In this document: piece by piece, positions 1 to 5,554 of the stretch
Numbering within the stretch: position 1 is the first letter of the stretch
Layout: every line of letters begins with the position of its first letter
Source: Rubrobacter sp.
GTDB taxonomy: Bacteria; Actinomycetota; Rubrobacteria; Rubrobacterales; Rubrobacteraceae
Direction: 5' to 3'
Length of the DNA: 9,048 nt
Assembly (NCBI GenBank): GCA_016781725.1
Contig: JADDPU010000223.1
Location: forward strand, 1-9,048
The notes under the pieces: generated by a model
What the model saw: only the letters and a program-made list of their open reading frames with translations
The model's database searches: none
What the model was told of the DNA's origin: nothing
Position numbers and translations under genes: made by a program

Positions 1-480
1 CCTCCCTTCTCACCTTATTATTACTATCTAAACCATATATTTATTAGAATAATAATAATAATAAGGCCTGTGGATATGTGGATAACCGCCGAAATACACT
101 TTACCTAAGCCCAATGAGCGCCGCGACGCCTGTGGATAAAAATGTGGATAACCGCCCGTTTCTTGTGGACAAATTGTGGATAAGTCCCGAGTTATCCACA
201 GGGTGGAGTTATCCACAAAGTTATCCACAGAGTTATCCACAGCTCGGACCCCTCTTATCCACAGGTTTATCCACAGGCTGTTACGCTTTGTATTCTTATA
301 CGCGTTGCTGGATGCTTTACTTGTCCACAGCGAGCCGGGGTTATCCACAGAAACTGTGGATAATCGCGGGGAATTGTGGATAAGTAGACGGGGGTAGCAC
401 GAGGGCGCGGACGGGTTCTCCACAGGCCAACCCTCGAGCTGTGGACAGGGTGTGGATAACTTAGCATGAATATGCTTCTG
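1..480. other. oriC: oriC: chromosomal replication origin, DnaA box cluster I
   Basis: This gene-free stretch is packed with DnaA boxes. Fourteen match TTATCCACA perfectly on one strand or the other. Those reading TGTGGATAA start at 77, 131, 143, 175, 355, 375 and 451; those reading TTATCCACA start at 192, 209, 221, 233, 255, 267 and 341. Near matches start at 69 (TGTGGATAT), 164 (TGTGGACAA), 321 (TTGTCCACA), 416 (TTCTCCACA) and 440 (TGTGGACAG). An AT-rich segment lies at the left edge (about 15-64). Location next to dnaA and close to parAB/parS is the classic bacterial origin context. DnaA-ATP would bind the boxes and melt the AT-rich side. Overlapping open frames here arise from the repeated box sequence and are not genes. 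No promoter or RNA gene is evident. Confidence 0.95.
13..66. other. Candidate DNA unwinding element with AAT trios and flanking inverted repeat
   Basis: This is the most AT-rich part of the window. Read 3' to 5' on the plus strand, moving left from the first DnaA box at 69, a GGCC spacer (65-68) is followed by five exact AAT triplets (64-50). That resembles the DnaA-trio element, 3'-[G/A]A[T/A]-5', described for Bacillus subtilis oriC, where DnaA grips a single strand next to double-stranded boxes. An 11-bp perfect inverted repeat also brackets the segment: CCTTATTATTA (13-23) and TAATAATAAGG (56-66), with a 32-nt loop. The assignment as the melting site is inferred from composition, position and the trio pattern. 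Confidence 0.65.
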
Positions 481-520
481 CCGTGTTGCAATCTCCCTAC
501 CCTGGGGGGAGGGGATTTGG

Positions 521-1867
521 TCATCTCTTGCTTTTGATCTGCTGGGTGATCTCGTGTATCTGGGAGAAGACGTCGCGGTCGCTGTTGATGAGGTTGGCTA
601 TCTTTGCGGTGGCGTGCATGACCGTGGAGTGGTCGCGGCCGCCGAAGGCCTTCCCGATCTTGGGCAGCGACTCGTCGGTGAGCTCGCGGGAGAGGTACAT
701 GGCTACCTGGCGGGGGTAGGCGAACCCTTTGGAGCGGCTCTGGCCGATGAGGTCGGCTTTGGAGACCACGAAGTACCGGCAGACCTCGAGTTGGATGAGC
801 TCTATGGGGATCTCGCGGTAAGCCTGGTCGGGGAGGATATCCCTGAGGACCTCTTCGGCGAGGGCGACGCTGACCTGCCGCCCGTAGAGCGAGGCGTAGG
901 CCAGGATGCGCACCAGGGCCCCCTCCAGCTCGCGGATGTTCGTGGAGACCTTCGAGGCTATGAACGTCAGCACCTCGTCGTCCACTTCCAGGCGGTCCAT
1001 GATCGCCTTTTTGCGCAGGATCGCGATCCGGGTCTCCAGGTCGGGCGGCTGGATGTCCGTCACAAGCCCCCACTCGAAGCGGCTGACGAGGCGGTTCTCC
1101 AGCGTCTGGATATACTTGGGGTGCCGGTCCGAGGCTATGACGATCTGCTTGTTCTCCTCGTAGAGGGCGTTGAAGGTGTGGAAGAAGGCCTCCTGGGTCT
1201 CGACCTTGTTCTCGAGGAACTGGATGTCGTCGACCAGGAGCACGTCGTTCTCGCGGTAGCGCTTCTGAAACTCGAGGGGCGCGTTGTCCCTCATGGAGTT
1301 TATGAAGTCGTTGGTGAACTGCTCGCACGTGACGTAGCGGATCTTCATGGTCGGGTCTTGGTCTTCGACGTAGTGCCCCACGGCCCGCAACAGGTGGGTC
1401 TTGCCGAGCCCCACGCCGCCGTAGATGAAGAGCGGGTTGTACACGACGCCCGGGCTCTCCGCCACTGCCAGCGTGGCGGCGTGGGCGAACCTGTTGCCGG
1501 CCCCGATCACGAACGTGTCGAACGTGTACTTGGCCTTCAAGGACCTCGGCGTCCGCGCGTTCAGCACGGACTCCGCGCCCGTCGCGGCCGCGCCGTTGCC
1601 TGAGGAGTGCGAGCCGGGCCCCGCGACGCTGACCACGAGGGAGGTCTCTCCCCCGACCACGGAGCTCAAGACCTCTTCCAGGAGCGGCCTGAAACGGCTC
1701 TCTATGTACTCCTTGGCGAAGGTGTTGGGGACGGAGATCTCCAGCCGGTCCTCCTGCAGGTCTACGGGACGTATGCCCTCGAACCAAACGCGCAGCGAAG
1801 AGACGTCTATCTGCTCGGAGGCGCGGTCTAGCACCTGGGTCCAGACCTGCTCTAACCTACCGGCCAC
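521..1867 (-). CDS. dnaA: Chromosomal replication initiator protein DnaA
   Basis: This 448-aa protein is the AAA+ initiator that binds DnaA boxes, forms a filament at oriC, opens the duplex and recruits the replicative helicase. Domain I occupies about residues 1-75 and is followed by a short, poorly conserved linker (about 80-110). The AAA+ core carries Walker A GGVGLGKTH (150-158), Walker B LLVDDIQF (210-217), sensor 1 around IASDRHP (244-250), the arginine-finger region SRFEWGL (262-268) and sensor 2 NIRELEGAL (310-318). Domain IV ends with the DNA-binding signature GRDHSTVMHA (410-419). Length is normal for the family, although the linker is short compared with many actinobacterial DnaA proteins. 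The start is GTG at 1867, 3 nt after the stop of the upstream gene, with GGGTGAAG as a modest ribosome-binding site inside that gene's end. The gene is transcribed towards oriC. DnaA box clusters flank the two-gene operon on both sides, so autoregulation is likely (inference). Confidence 0.98.
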   Translation of the reverse strand: MAGRLEQVWTQVLDRASEQIDVSSLRVWFEGIRPVDLQEDRLEISVPNTFAKEYIESRFRPLLEEVLSSVVGGETSLVVSVAGPGSHSSGNGAAATGAESVLNARTPRSLKAKYTFDTFVIGAGNRFAHAATLAVAESPGVVYNPLFIYGGVGLGKTHLLRAVGHYVEDQDPTMKIRYVTCEQFTNDFINSMRDNAPLEFQKRYRENDVLLVDDIQFLENKVETQEAFFHTFNALYEENKQIVIASDRHPKYIQTLENRLVSRFEWGLVTDIQPPDLETRIAILRKKAIMDRLEVDDEVLTFIASKVSTNIRELEGALVRILAYASLYGRQVSVALAEEVLRDILPDQAYREIPIELIQLEVCRYFVVSKADLIGQSRSKGFAYPRQVAMYLSRELTDESLPKIGKAFGGRDHSTVMHATAKIANLINSDRDVFSQIHEITQQIKSKR

Positions 1868-1870
1868 TGC

Positions 1871-2695
1871 CTACTTCACCCAGCTGTTGACGATGGTCTC
1901 GACCAGGTCCCTGCCGAGCGGCGAGACGAGCCGCTTGCCAGAGTCGTCGGCCAACACCAGACCGTGCTCCTCCAGGACGGAGAGGTCCCTATAGGCGGTG
2001 CTGACGCTTATCTCCAAGCGGTCGGCCACGGTCGAAGGGCCGACCTCTCCGCATTCGAGGACCGTGATCAAGACCTTCTGTTGTCTCTCGGAGATGTTCA
2101 TCCGCGGCACGCCGTCCGGATATCTCCTCTGGGGGGCCGTCTTCCGCGGCGGCTCCGCCTCCCTGCCTGCCGGCCGCTCGCCGGTGACGGAGATGGTCGT
2201 CACGGTGCCTCCGCCGAGGTTGTCCTCGATGGTTACCGTACCGCCGACCTTCTCGGCCGCCGCGCGGGCTATACCGAGGCCCGCGCCGACCCCCCGGATC
2301 TCGCCCAAAGCCTCGGGCTCCGCGCCGCTGAAGCCGTACTCCATAGCCCGATCCTTGTTCTCGACCCCTGGTCCCTTGTCCGAGACGCGCACGACGTTGC
2401 CGCCGTCGAGGACTGAGATGACTACCCCTCGGTAACCGGCGTGTATGAGGTTCTCGACCACCTCGCGAACTGCATCCTCGGGGACCTTGCCCCCCGCCTC
2501 CTCGACCTTGCCCATCACGAACCTGGTGAACTTGGGCGTGGCGGATCGCGGGTTGGCCGCGGCGACCTCGGTCACCTCCGGCTCGCCGCCCGGCGGGTAG
2601 ACCGCGACGCGTACCCCTACGCCCGCCGGATCCCACGCCTCCCTTGTCCTCTGTGCGTGCATCATCCCCGACTCGGAATTTAACTCACGCCTCAT
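1871..2695 (-). CDS. GHKL/HATPase-domain protein with C-terminal winged helix, upstream of dnaA
   Basis: This 274-aa soluble protein has no signal peptide or membrane segment. Residues about 50-172 form a GHKL ATPase fold of the anti-sigma/histidine-kinase type. The N box contains E78 and N82 in REVVENLIHAGY, in the E-x3-N spacing. The G1 box is SDKGPGV (105-111), the G2 box is GVGAGLGIARA (135-145), and GGGTVTTISV (161-170) follows. There is no dimerisation/phosphoacceptor domain, so it is not an ordinary sensor kinase. After a charged Pro/Arg linker (173-198), residues 200-262 look like a DeoR- or IclR-like winged helix: SERQQKVLITVLE, then TVADRLEISVSTAYRDLSVL, then EEHGLV and a short wing. 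An ATP-sensing DNA-binding regulator is plausible, but I recognise no named family and the targets are unknown. Its stop lies 3 nt before dnaA, so the two are probably co-transcribed. The ATG at 2695 lacks a clear ribosome-binding site; Met11 or Met12 are alternatives. Confidence 0.85.
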   Translation of the reverse strand: MRRELNSESGMMHAQRTREAWDPAGVGVRVAVYPPGGEPEVTEVAAANPRSATPKFTRFVMGKVEEAGGKVPEDAVREVVENLIHAGYRGVVISVLDGGNVVRVSDKGPGVENKDRAMEYGFSGAEPEALGEIRGVGAGLGIARAAAEKVGGTVTIEDNLGGGTVTTISVTGERPAGREAEPPRKTAPQRRYPDGVPRMNISERQQKVLITVLECGEVGPSTVADRLEISVSTAYRDLSVLEEHGLVLADDSGKRLVSPLGRDLVETIVNSWVK

Positions 2696-2749
2696 CGCAG
2701 CGCTATAGCTGGAGAGAATAAAAGTAGCTTTTGCAGCCTATTAACGTGT

Positions 2750-2782
2750 TTATCCACAGTTTTATCCACAGGCTGTGGATAA
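2750..2782. promoter_or_regulatory. DnaA box cluster II (three perfect boxes)
   Basis: There are three perfect 9-mers: TTATCCACA at 2750-2758 and 2762-2770, and the inverted TGTGGATAA at 2774-2782. Their starts are exactly 12 bp apart. The nearest box ends 54 bp upstream of the minus-strand HATPase-domain gene and the cluster lies about 250 bp upstream of rpmH. DnaA binding here could autoregulate the dnaA operon, influence rpmH transcription, or act as a second origin subregion like the bipartite origin of Bacillus. The boxes are seen directly; the role is inferred. Confidence 0.9.
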
Positions 2783-2983
2783 ACGAGCGTGATATGCCTC
2801 ACCGGGGGGCGCGGGCTACGATATCGGGCGTCTCCAACCCCTCTACCGGCCCAACGAACTGTGAATTGCTTCCCCAAATAACCGCCTGTTTGCAGGAGTT
2901 TTCTGAATATATCCCTTTAGGAGGTGGCGTTTTGCACCCGCGTTTCGCGGGGGCGGCGCCTGGATGGTGCTGGCGGCTTCGGA

Positions 2984-2989
2984 TATACT
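2984..2989 (+). promoter_or_regulatory. Candidate -10 element of the rpmH operon promoter
   Basis: TATACT matches the housekeeping -10 consensus at five of six positions. At 17-bp spacing the -35 position (2961-2966, TGGATG) matches only three of six bases. Transcription would start near 2996 and give a leader of roughly 40 nt before the rpmH ATG. The element is plausible from position, but the weak -35 keeps it tentative. Confidence 0.4.
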
Positions 2990-3034
2990 CTCGCGAGCAG
3001 CCTGGAGACTTCGAAGTGCCCGTAGAGGAGTTCA

Positions 3035-3169
3035 ATGAAGCGCACTTATCAGCCTAATCGTCGCAAGAGAGCCAAGACGCACGGTTTTCGCAGCCGCATG
3101 AGTTCGGTCGGCGGACGCAGGGTTATAGCAGCCCGCCGGCGCCGGGGCCGCAAGCGCCTGGCCGTCTGA
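3035..3169 (+). CDS. rpmH: 50S ribosomal protein L34
   Basis: This 44-aa, very basic protein is a component of the large ribosomal subunit. It opens with the L34 hallmark MKRTYQPN, continues with RKRAKTHGFRSRM, and ends in the Arg/Lys-rich RRRRGRKRLAV. Length fits the family (about 44-47 aa). The ATG follows a good ribosome-binding site, GAGGAG at 3025-3030. It heads the rpmH-rnpA-yidD-yidC-jag run, and its TGA is followed by one codon and then the rnpA start in the same reading frame. Confidence 0.98.
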   Translation: MKRTYQPNRRKRAKTHGFRSRMSSVGGRRVIAARRRRGRKRLAV

Positions 3170-3172
3170 CCG

Positions 3173-3529
3173 TTGCCGCGGGGTAAGCTCACGCGCCTGA
3201 CCGACTCCCCCGAGTTCGAGAGGGTGTACAGACAAGGCACTGCGTTCAGGGGCAGGCTCTTCTCCGTGCACGCGTTCCCCAACGAGCTCGGCACGCCGCG
3301 TCTGGGGCTCTCGGTCTCCAAGAAGGTGGGCAACGCGGTAACGCGCAACGTAGTCAGGCGGAGGCTGAGAGAGGTGTTCCGTTCGACCGTCGGGCGGAGG
3401 CCCGAGGGCCTGGACCTCGTGGTCTCCGCGAGGCCGCCGGCGGCGGGGGCGACGTTCGACGAGCTCAGCCGGGAGTTCATCAAGGCGTTAGGTAAGATAG
3501 GCGGCGCGGAGAAGCGTCGTAAGGCTTGA
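3173..3529 (+). CDS. rnpA: Ribonuclease P protein component
   Basis: This 118-aa basic protein is the subunit that helps the catalytic RNase P RNA mature the 5' ends of tRNAs. The family core is clear: GLSVSKKVGNAVTRN at 45-59 runs into the RNR signature RNVVRRRLRE at 58-67, followed by DLVVSARP (81-88). The start is TTG at 3173. The rpmH stop at 3167-3169 is in the same frame, so no start further upstream is possible, and a later start would remove conserved N-terminal residues such as LTDSPEFERVYRQG. No Shine-Dalgarno sequence is evident just upstream, which suggests translational coupling to rpmH by termination and reinitiation. Confidence 0.96.
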   Translation: MPRGKLTRLTDSPEFERVYRQGTAFRGRLFSVHAFPNELGTPRLGLSVSKKVGNAVTRNVVRRRLREVFRSTVGRRPEGLDLVVSARPPAAGATFDELSREFIKALGKIGGAEKRRKA

Positions 3530-3543
3530 GGTAGGCTAGCGTT

Positions 3544-3756
3544 TTGGTGAGAAGGGCGAGTATAGGGTTGATCCAGGTGTACCGCAGGTTCCTCTCCCCC
3601 ATGCTCCCGCCGGCTTGCAGGTACACGCCGAGCTGCTCGCTCTACACGCTCCAGGCCATAGAGAAGTACGGCGCGCTGCGAGGCATAACCATGGGCGTCC
3701 TCAGGGTGCTCCGCTGCCACCCGTTCGCCAGGGGAGGATTCGACCCGGTAAGATGA
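3544..3756 (+). CDS. yidD: Membrane protein insertion efficiency factor YidD
   Basis: This 70-aa protein carries the YidD pattern throughout: an N-terminal amphipathic stretch (IGLIQVYRRFLSP), then CRYTPSCSLYTLQAIEKYG (25-43), RVLRCHP (54-60) and GGFDPV (64-69). Conserved cysteines are at 25, 31 and 58. The family is membrane-associated and assists YidC-dependent insertion, which fits its place immediately before yidC. TTG at 3544 follows GAGGTAGG (3528-3535) at normal spacing. The next codon, GTG at 3547, is an equally possible start and changes the product by one residue. Confidence 0.95.
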   Translation: MVRRASIGLIQVYRRFLSPMLPPACRYTPSCSLYTLQAIEKYGALRGITMGVLRVLRCHPFARGGFDPVR

Positions 3757-3763
3757 AGACCGC

Positions 3764-4624
3764 ATGATCAACGCGATAGCAGACTTTTTCCAGAGGCTGT
3801 TCAGCCCCGTGGTCGACGTCCTCGGGGTCGCGCTCCTCTACTTCCATCAGACGCTCGGCGCCCCCTGGTGGTTGAGCATCGTGATGCTGACGGTGATAGT
3901 CAGGACCCTGCTTTTCCCCCTGACGGTGAAGCAGGTAAGGAGTATGCGGGCGATGCAAGACCTCAAGCCGGAGATGGACAAGGTCAGGGCGCAGTACCGC
4001 GACAACGTCCAGAGGCAGCGGGAAGAGATGGCCAAGGTCTACCAGGAGCGGGGCGTCAACCCTCTGGGCGGGTGCCTGCCTATCCTGGTTCAGATGCCCA
4101 TATTTATCGGCATCTTTTATGTTATCCGTCAGTTCGGCGGCACGCCGGGCCGCACCGACCCGGAGTACCCGAGCTTCACCGAGGGAGGAATTCTGTGGTT
4201 CCAGGACCTCTCGCACGCGGACCCGACCTATCTGCTGCCTATCATCTCGGCTGTAACTATGCTGGCGGCAACGGAGATCACCGCTAAGAACGTGGACCCG
4301 CAACAGCGGTGGCTGATGCGGCTGCTCCCGATCGGATTTACTGTGTTCCTCCTCCAGTTCCCGGCAGGCCTCTTCGTATACTGGATAACCTCGAACGTCG
4401 TGACGCTGGTGCAGAACTACGTGATCTACAACCATGGTCCGGGCAGGAAGAGCTCGGACGAGAAGAAGTCTGGCGGCAAGGGAGGGACCTCGGCGAACGG
4501 CGCGGTCAGCGTGCAGAAGGATCGGAACCCCAATGGTCAGCAAACGCCGCAGGAGGGCGAGTCGGACCCGGCGGCCAGGGCCGCGAAAGCCGCCAAGCGG
4601 AAGCGTAGAAAGAAGAAGAAATGA
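3764..4624 (+). CDS. yidC: YidC/Oxa1/Alb3 membrane protein insertase
   Basis: This 286-aa polytopic protein inserts and folds membrane proteins, alone or with SecYEG. Hydrophobic segments lie near residues 13-30, 35-56, 103-122, 155-172 and 188-222. Family landmarks are the conserved arginine of the hydrophilic groove, R47 in IVRTLLFPLTVKQ, and NPLGGCLPILVQMPIFIGIF (99-118). A charged cytoplasmic loop joins the second and third segments (about 57-98). It is the short Gram-positive type, without the large periplasmic domain of proteobacteria, and shows no lipobox. The C-terminal tail (about 226-286) is hydrophilic and ends in RKRRKKKK, a common site for ribosome contact. The gene begins 7 nt after yidD, and its TGA overlaps the jag ATG. 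Confidence 0.97.
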   Translation: MINAIADFFQRLFSPVVDVLGVALLYFHQTLGAPWWLSIVMLTVIVRTLLFPLTVKQVRSMRAMQDLKPEMDKVRAQYRDNVQRQREEMAKVYQERGVNPLGGCLPILVQMPIFIGIFYVIRQFGGTPGRTDPEYPSFTEGGILWFQDLSHADPTYLLPIISAVTMLAATEITAKNVDPQQRWLMRLLPIGFTVFLLQFPAGLFVYWITSNVVTLVQNYVIYNHGPGRKSSDEKKSGGKGGTSANGAVSVQKDRNPNGQQTPQEGESDPAARAAKAAKRKRRKKKK

Positions 4625-5421
4625 CCGAAGATAGGGAATTTTACGCCTCCACTGTTGACGAGGCTGTGTCGAAAGCCGCCGCCGACCTGGGATTGAGCGC
4701 GGACGAATTGGTCTTCGAGGTGCTGGACGAGGGGAGCGCGGGCTTCCTCGGCATGGGCGCGCGGGACGCGCGCATAGCGGTGCGGGTTGAGGGCGGGACC
4801 CGCTCCGGCGGCCCGGGAAAGGACTCCTTAGAGGCCGACGCTGCCGTGGCTGGGAGGGGATCGGAGGGGGTCGAGGTCCTGCCCACGGAGAACAGCGCCG
4901 AGAGCTTCTCCTCGGTGGGGTACGTGGGAGCGGCGCCGGACGACGCCTCCGGAGAGGAGCCGGTGGAAGTGCCGGAGGGTCTTCTCAAGGAGATCGGGGA
5001 CCGGGTGTCGGAGGTGCTCGCCGCCATGGATTTCCGGGCTGGCGTAGAGGTCTATGACACTGGCGGTTATATCGCGGTGGATGTTACCCCCGAGAACACT
5101 GCGCTGTTCATCGGTCAGAAGGGCGAGACTATCGACGCGCTCCAGTATCTGATCAACGTCGCCGTGTACAAGGAGCGGCCGTTCGTCAAGCGGATCGTCC
5201 TCGACGCCGAGGGGTATAGGCAGCGCCGGGTCGAGGCACTGCAAGGTATGGCTCATAGAACCGCGCGCCGGGCCGTCCGGGAGCGCCGGACCGTGGAACT
5301 ACCGCCGATGAACTCGTCCGAGCGCCGCGTCGTGCACCTGTTCCTTCAGGAGAACCCCGGTGTGACGACGCAGAGCGAAGGAACCGGGGACAACCGGCGC
5401 GTGAGGGTCTCGCCGGTCTGA
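4621..5421 (+). CDS. jag: Jag/KhpB RNA-binding protein (Jag-N, KH, R3H)
   Basis: This 266-aa cytoplasmic RNA-binding protein has three parts. The Jag-N domain covers about 5-54 and contains GSAGFLGMGARDARI. An acidic, low-complexity linker follows (about 60-118). The KH domain (about 135-195) carries the GxxG loop in FIGQKGETIDALQYL (163-177). The R3H domain (about 200-264) includes SERRVVHLFL, with R235 and H239 as the R-x3-H pair. In Gram-positive bacteria KhpB works with KhpA and affects cell elongation and division through RNA binding; that role is carried over from relatives. The ATG shares ATGA with the yidC stop, indicating translational coupling. Confidence 0.95.
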   Translation: MTEDREFYASTVDEAVSKAAADLGLSADELVFEVLDEGSAGFLGMGARDARIAVRVEGGTRSGGPGKDSLEADAAVAGRGSEGVEVLPTENSAESFSSVGYVGAAPDDASGEEPVEVPEGLLKEIGDRVSEVLAAMDFRAGVEVYDTGGYIAVDVTPENTALFIGQKGETIDALQYLINVAVYKERPFVKRIVLDAEGYRQRRVEALQGMAHRTARRAVRERRTVELPPMNSSERRVVHLFLQENPGVTTQSEGTGDNRRVRVSPV

Positions 5422-5435
5422 CGATCGAACATCGC

Positions 5436-5451
5436 CGTTTCACGTGAAACG
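5436..5451. promoter_or_regulatory. parS: parS centromere site 1
   Basis: CGTTTCACGTGAAACG is a perfect 16-bp palindrome. It matches the bacterial parS consensus TGTTTCACGTGAAACA at 14 of 16 positions, differing only in the outermost pair. It lies 14 bp after the jag stop. ParB-CTP loads here and spreads along the DNA, and ParA acts on the complex to segregate the origins. Confidence 0.95.
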
Positions 5452-5533
5452 CTGCGACGGGACGCACGCCGACGAGCTGCGGCAGGACAATAGTTGGTCT
5501 TTGCAAATTTCTGTCGCTGGGCAATGGATCTGG

Positions 5534-5549
5534 CGTTTCACGTGAAACG
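5534..5549. promoter_or_regulatory. parS: parS centromere site 2, at the rsmG start
   Basis: This is a second CGTTTCACGTGAAACG, identical in its 16 bp to site 1 and starting exactly 98 bp after it. Here the palindrome extends to 18 bp with the flanking G (5533) and C (5550). It ends 5 bp before the rsmG ATG and occupies the place where a ribosome-binding site would normally be. The TGA within it is in frame with rsmG and closes that frame upstream. Confidence 0.95.
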
Positions 5550-5554
5550 CGGCC

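Larger units (their letters stand above)
2696..3034. promoter_or_regulatory. Divergent dnaA-operon/rpmH intergenic region
   Basis: These 339 bp separate the minus-strand dnaA operon from the plus-strand rpmH operon, so promoters for both must lie here or close by. It holds three DnaA boxes (2750-2782), a candidate rpmH -10 element (2984-2989), and a strong but isolated Shine-Dalgarno-like AGGAGGTGG at 2919-2927. I could not assign a convincing promoter for the minus-strand operon. The sequence between the boxes and 2696 is AT-rich and contains only partial -10 matches. No RNA gene was recognised. Confidence 0.7.

Noticed and set aside
28..423. Open frames across oriC on both strands
   Set aside because: Their repeated LST, VDN and SYPQ peptides are translations of the DnaA box sequence, not protein-coding signal.
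491..516. GC-rich imperfect hairpin just beyond the dnaA stop, as a possible dnaA terminator
   Set aside because: Only about 7 bp pair, with a mismatch, and no run of T follows in the minus-strand direction, so intrinsic termination is not supported.
554..1603. 349-codon plus-strand open frame antisense to dnaA
   Set aside because: It is a shadow of dnaA in high-GC DNA: the translation is a Val/Glu/Asp/Leu-rich string without any recognisable domain, while the opposite strand encodes every DnaA motif.
267..1787. 506-codon minus-strand open frame overlapping dnaA in another frame
   Set aside because: The Arg/Pro/Gly-rich translation is a typical high-GC frame shadow, and it runs on into the DnaA box repeats of oriC.
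2885..2902. CCTG-TTTG-CAGG hairpin before AGTTTT as a terminator or attenuator
   Set aside because: The 4-bp stem is too short and the T-rich run too weak to separate from chance.
3049..3771. 240-codon minus-strand open frame over rpmH, rnpA and yidD
   Set aside because: Three conserved plus-strand genes explain this region; the antisense translation has no recognisable feature.
3701..4543. 280-codon minus-strand open frame over yidC
   Set aside because: It is the complement of a clear YidC gene, and its His/Arg/Leu-rich product has no motif.
5452..5533. Promoter for rsmG between the two parS sites (TTGCAA at 5501 as a -35)
   Set aside because: No acceptable -10 lies at 16-18 bp from it, so I cannot support a promoter call.
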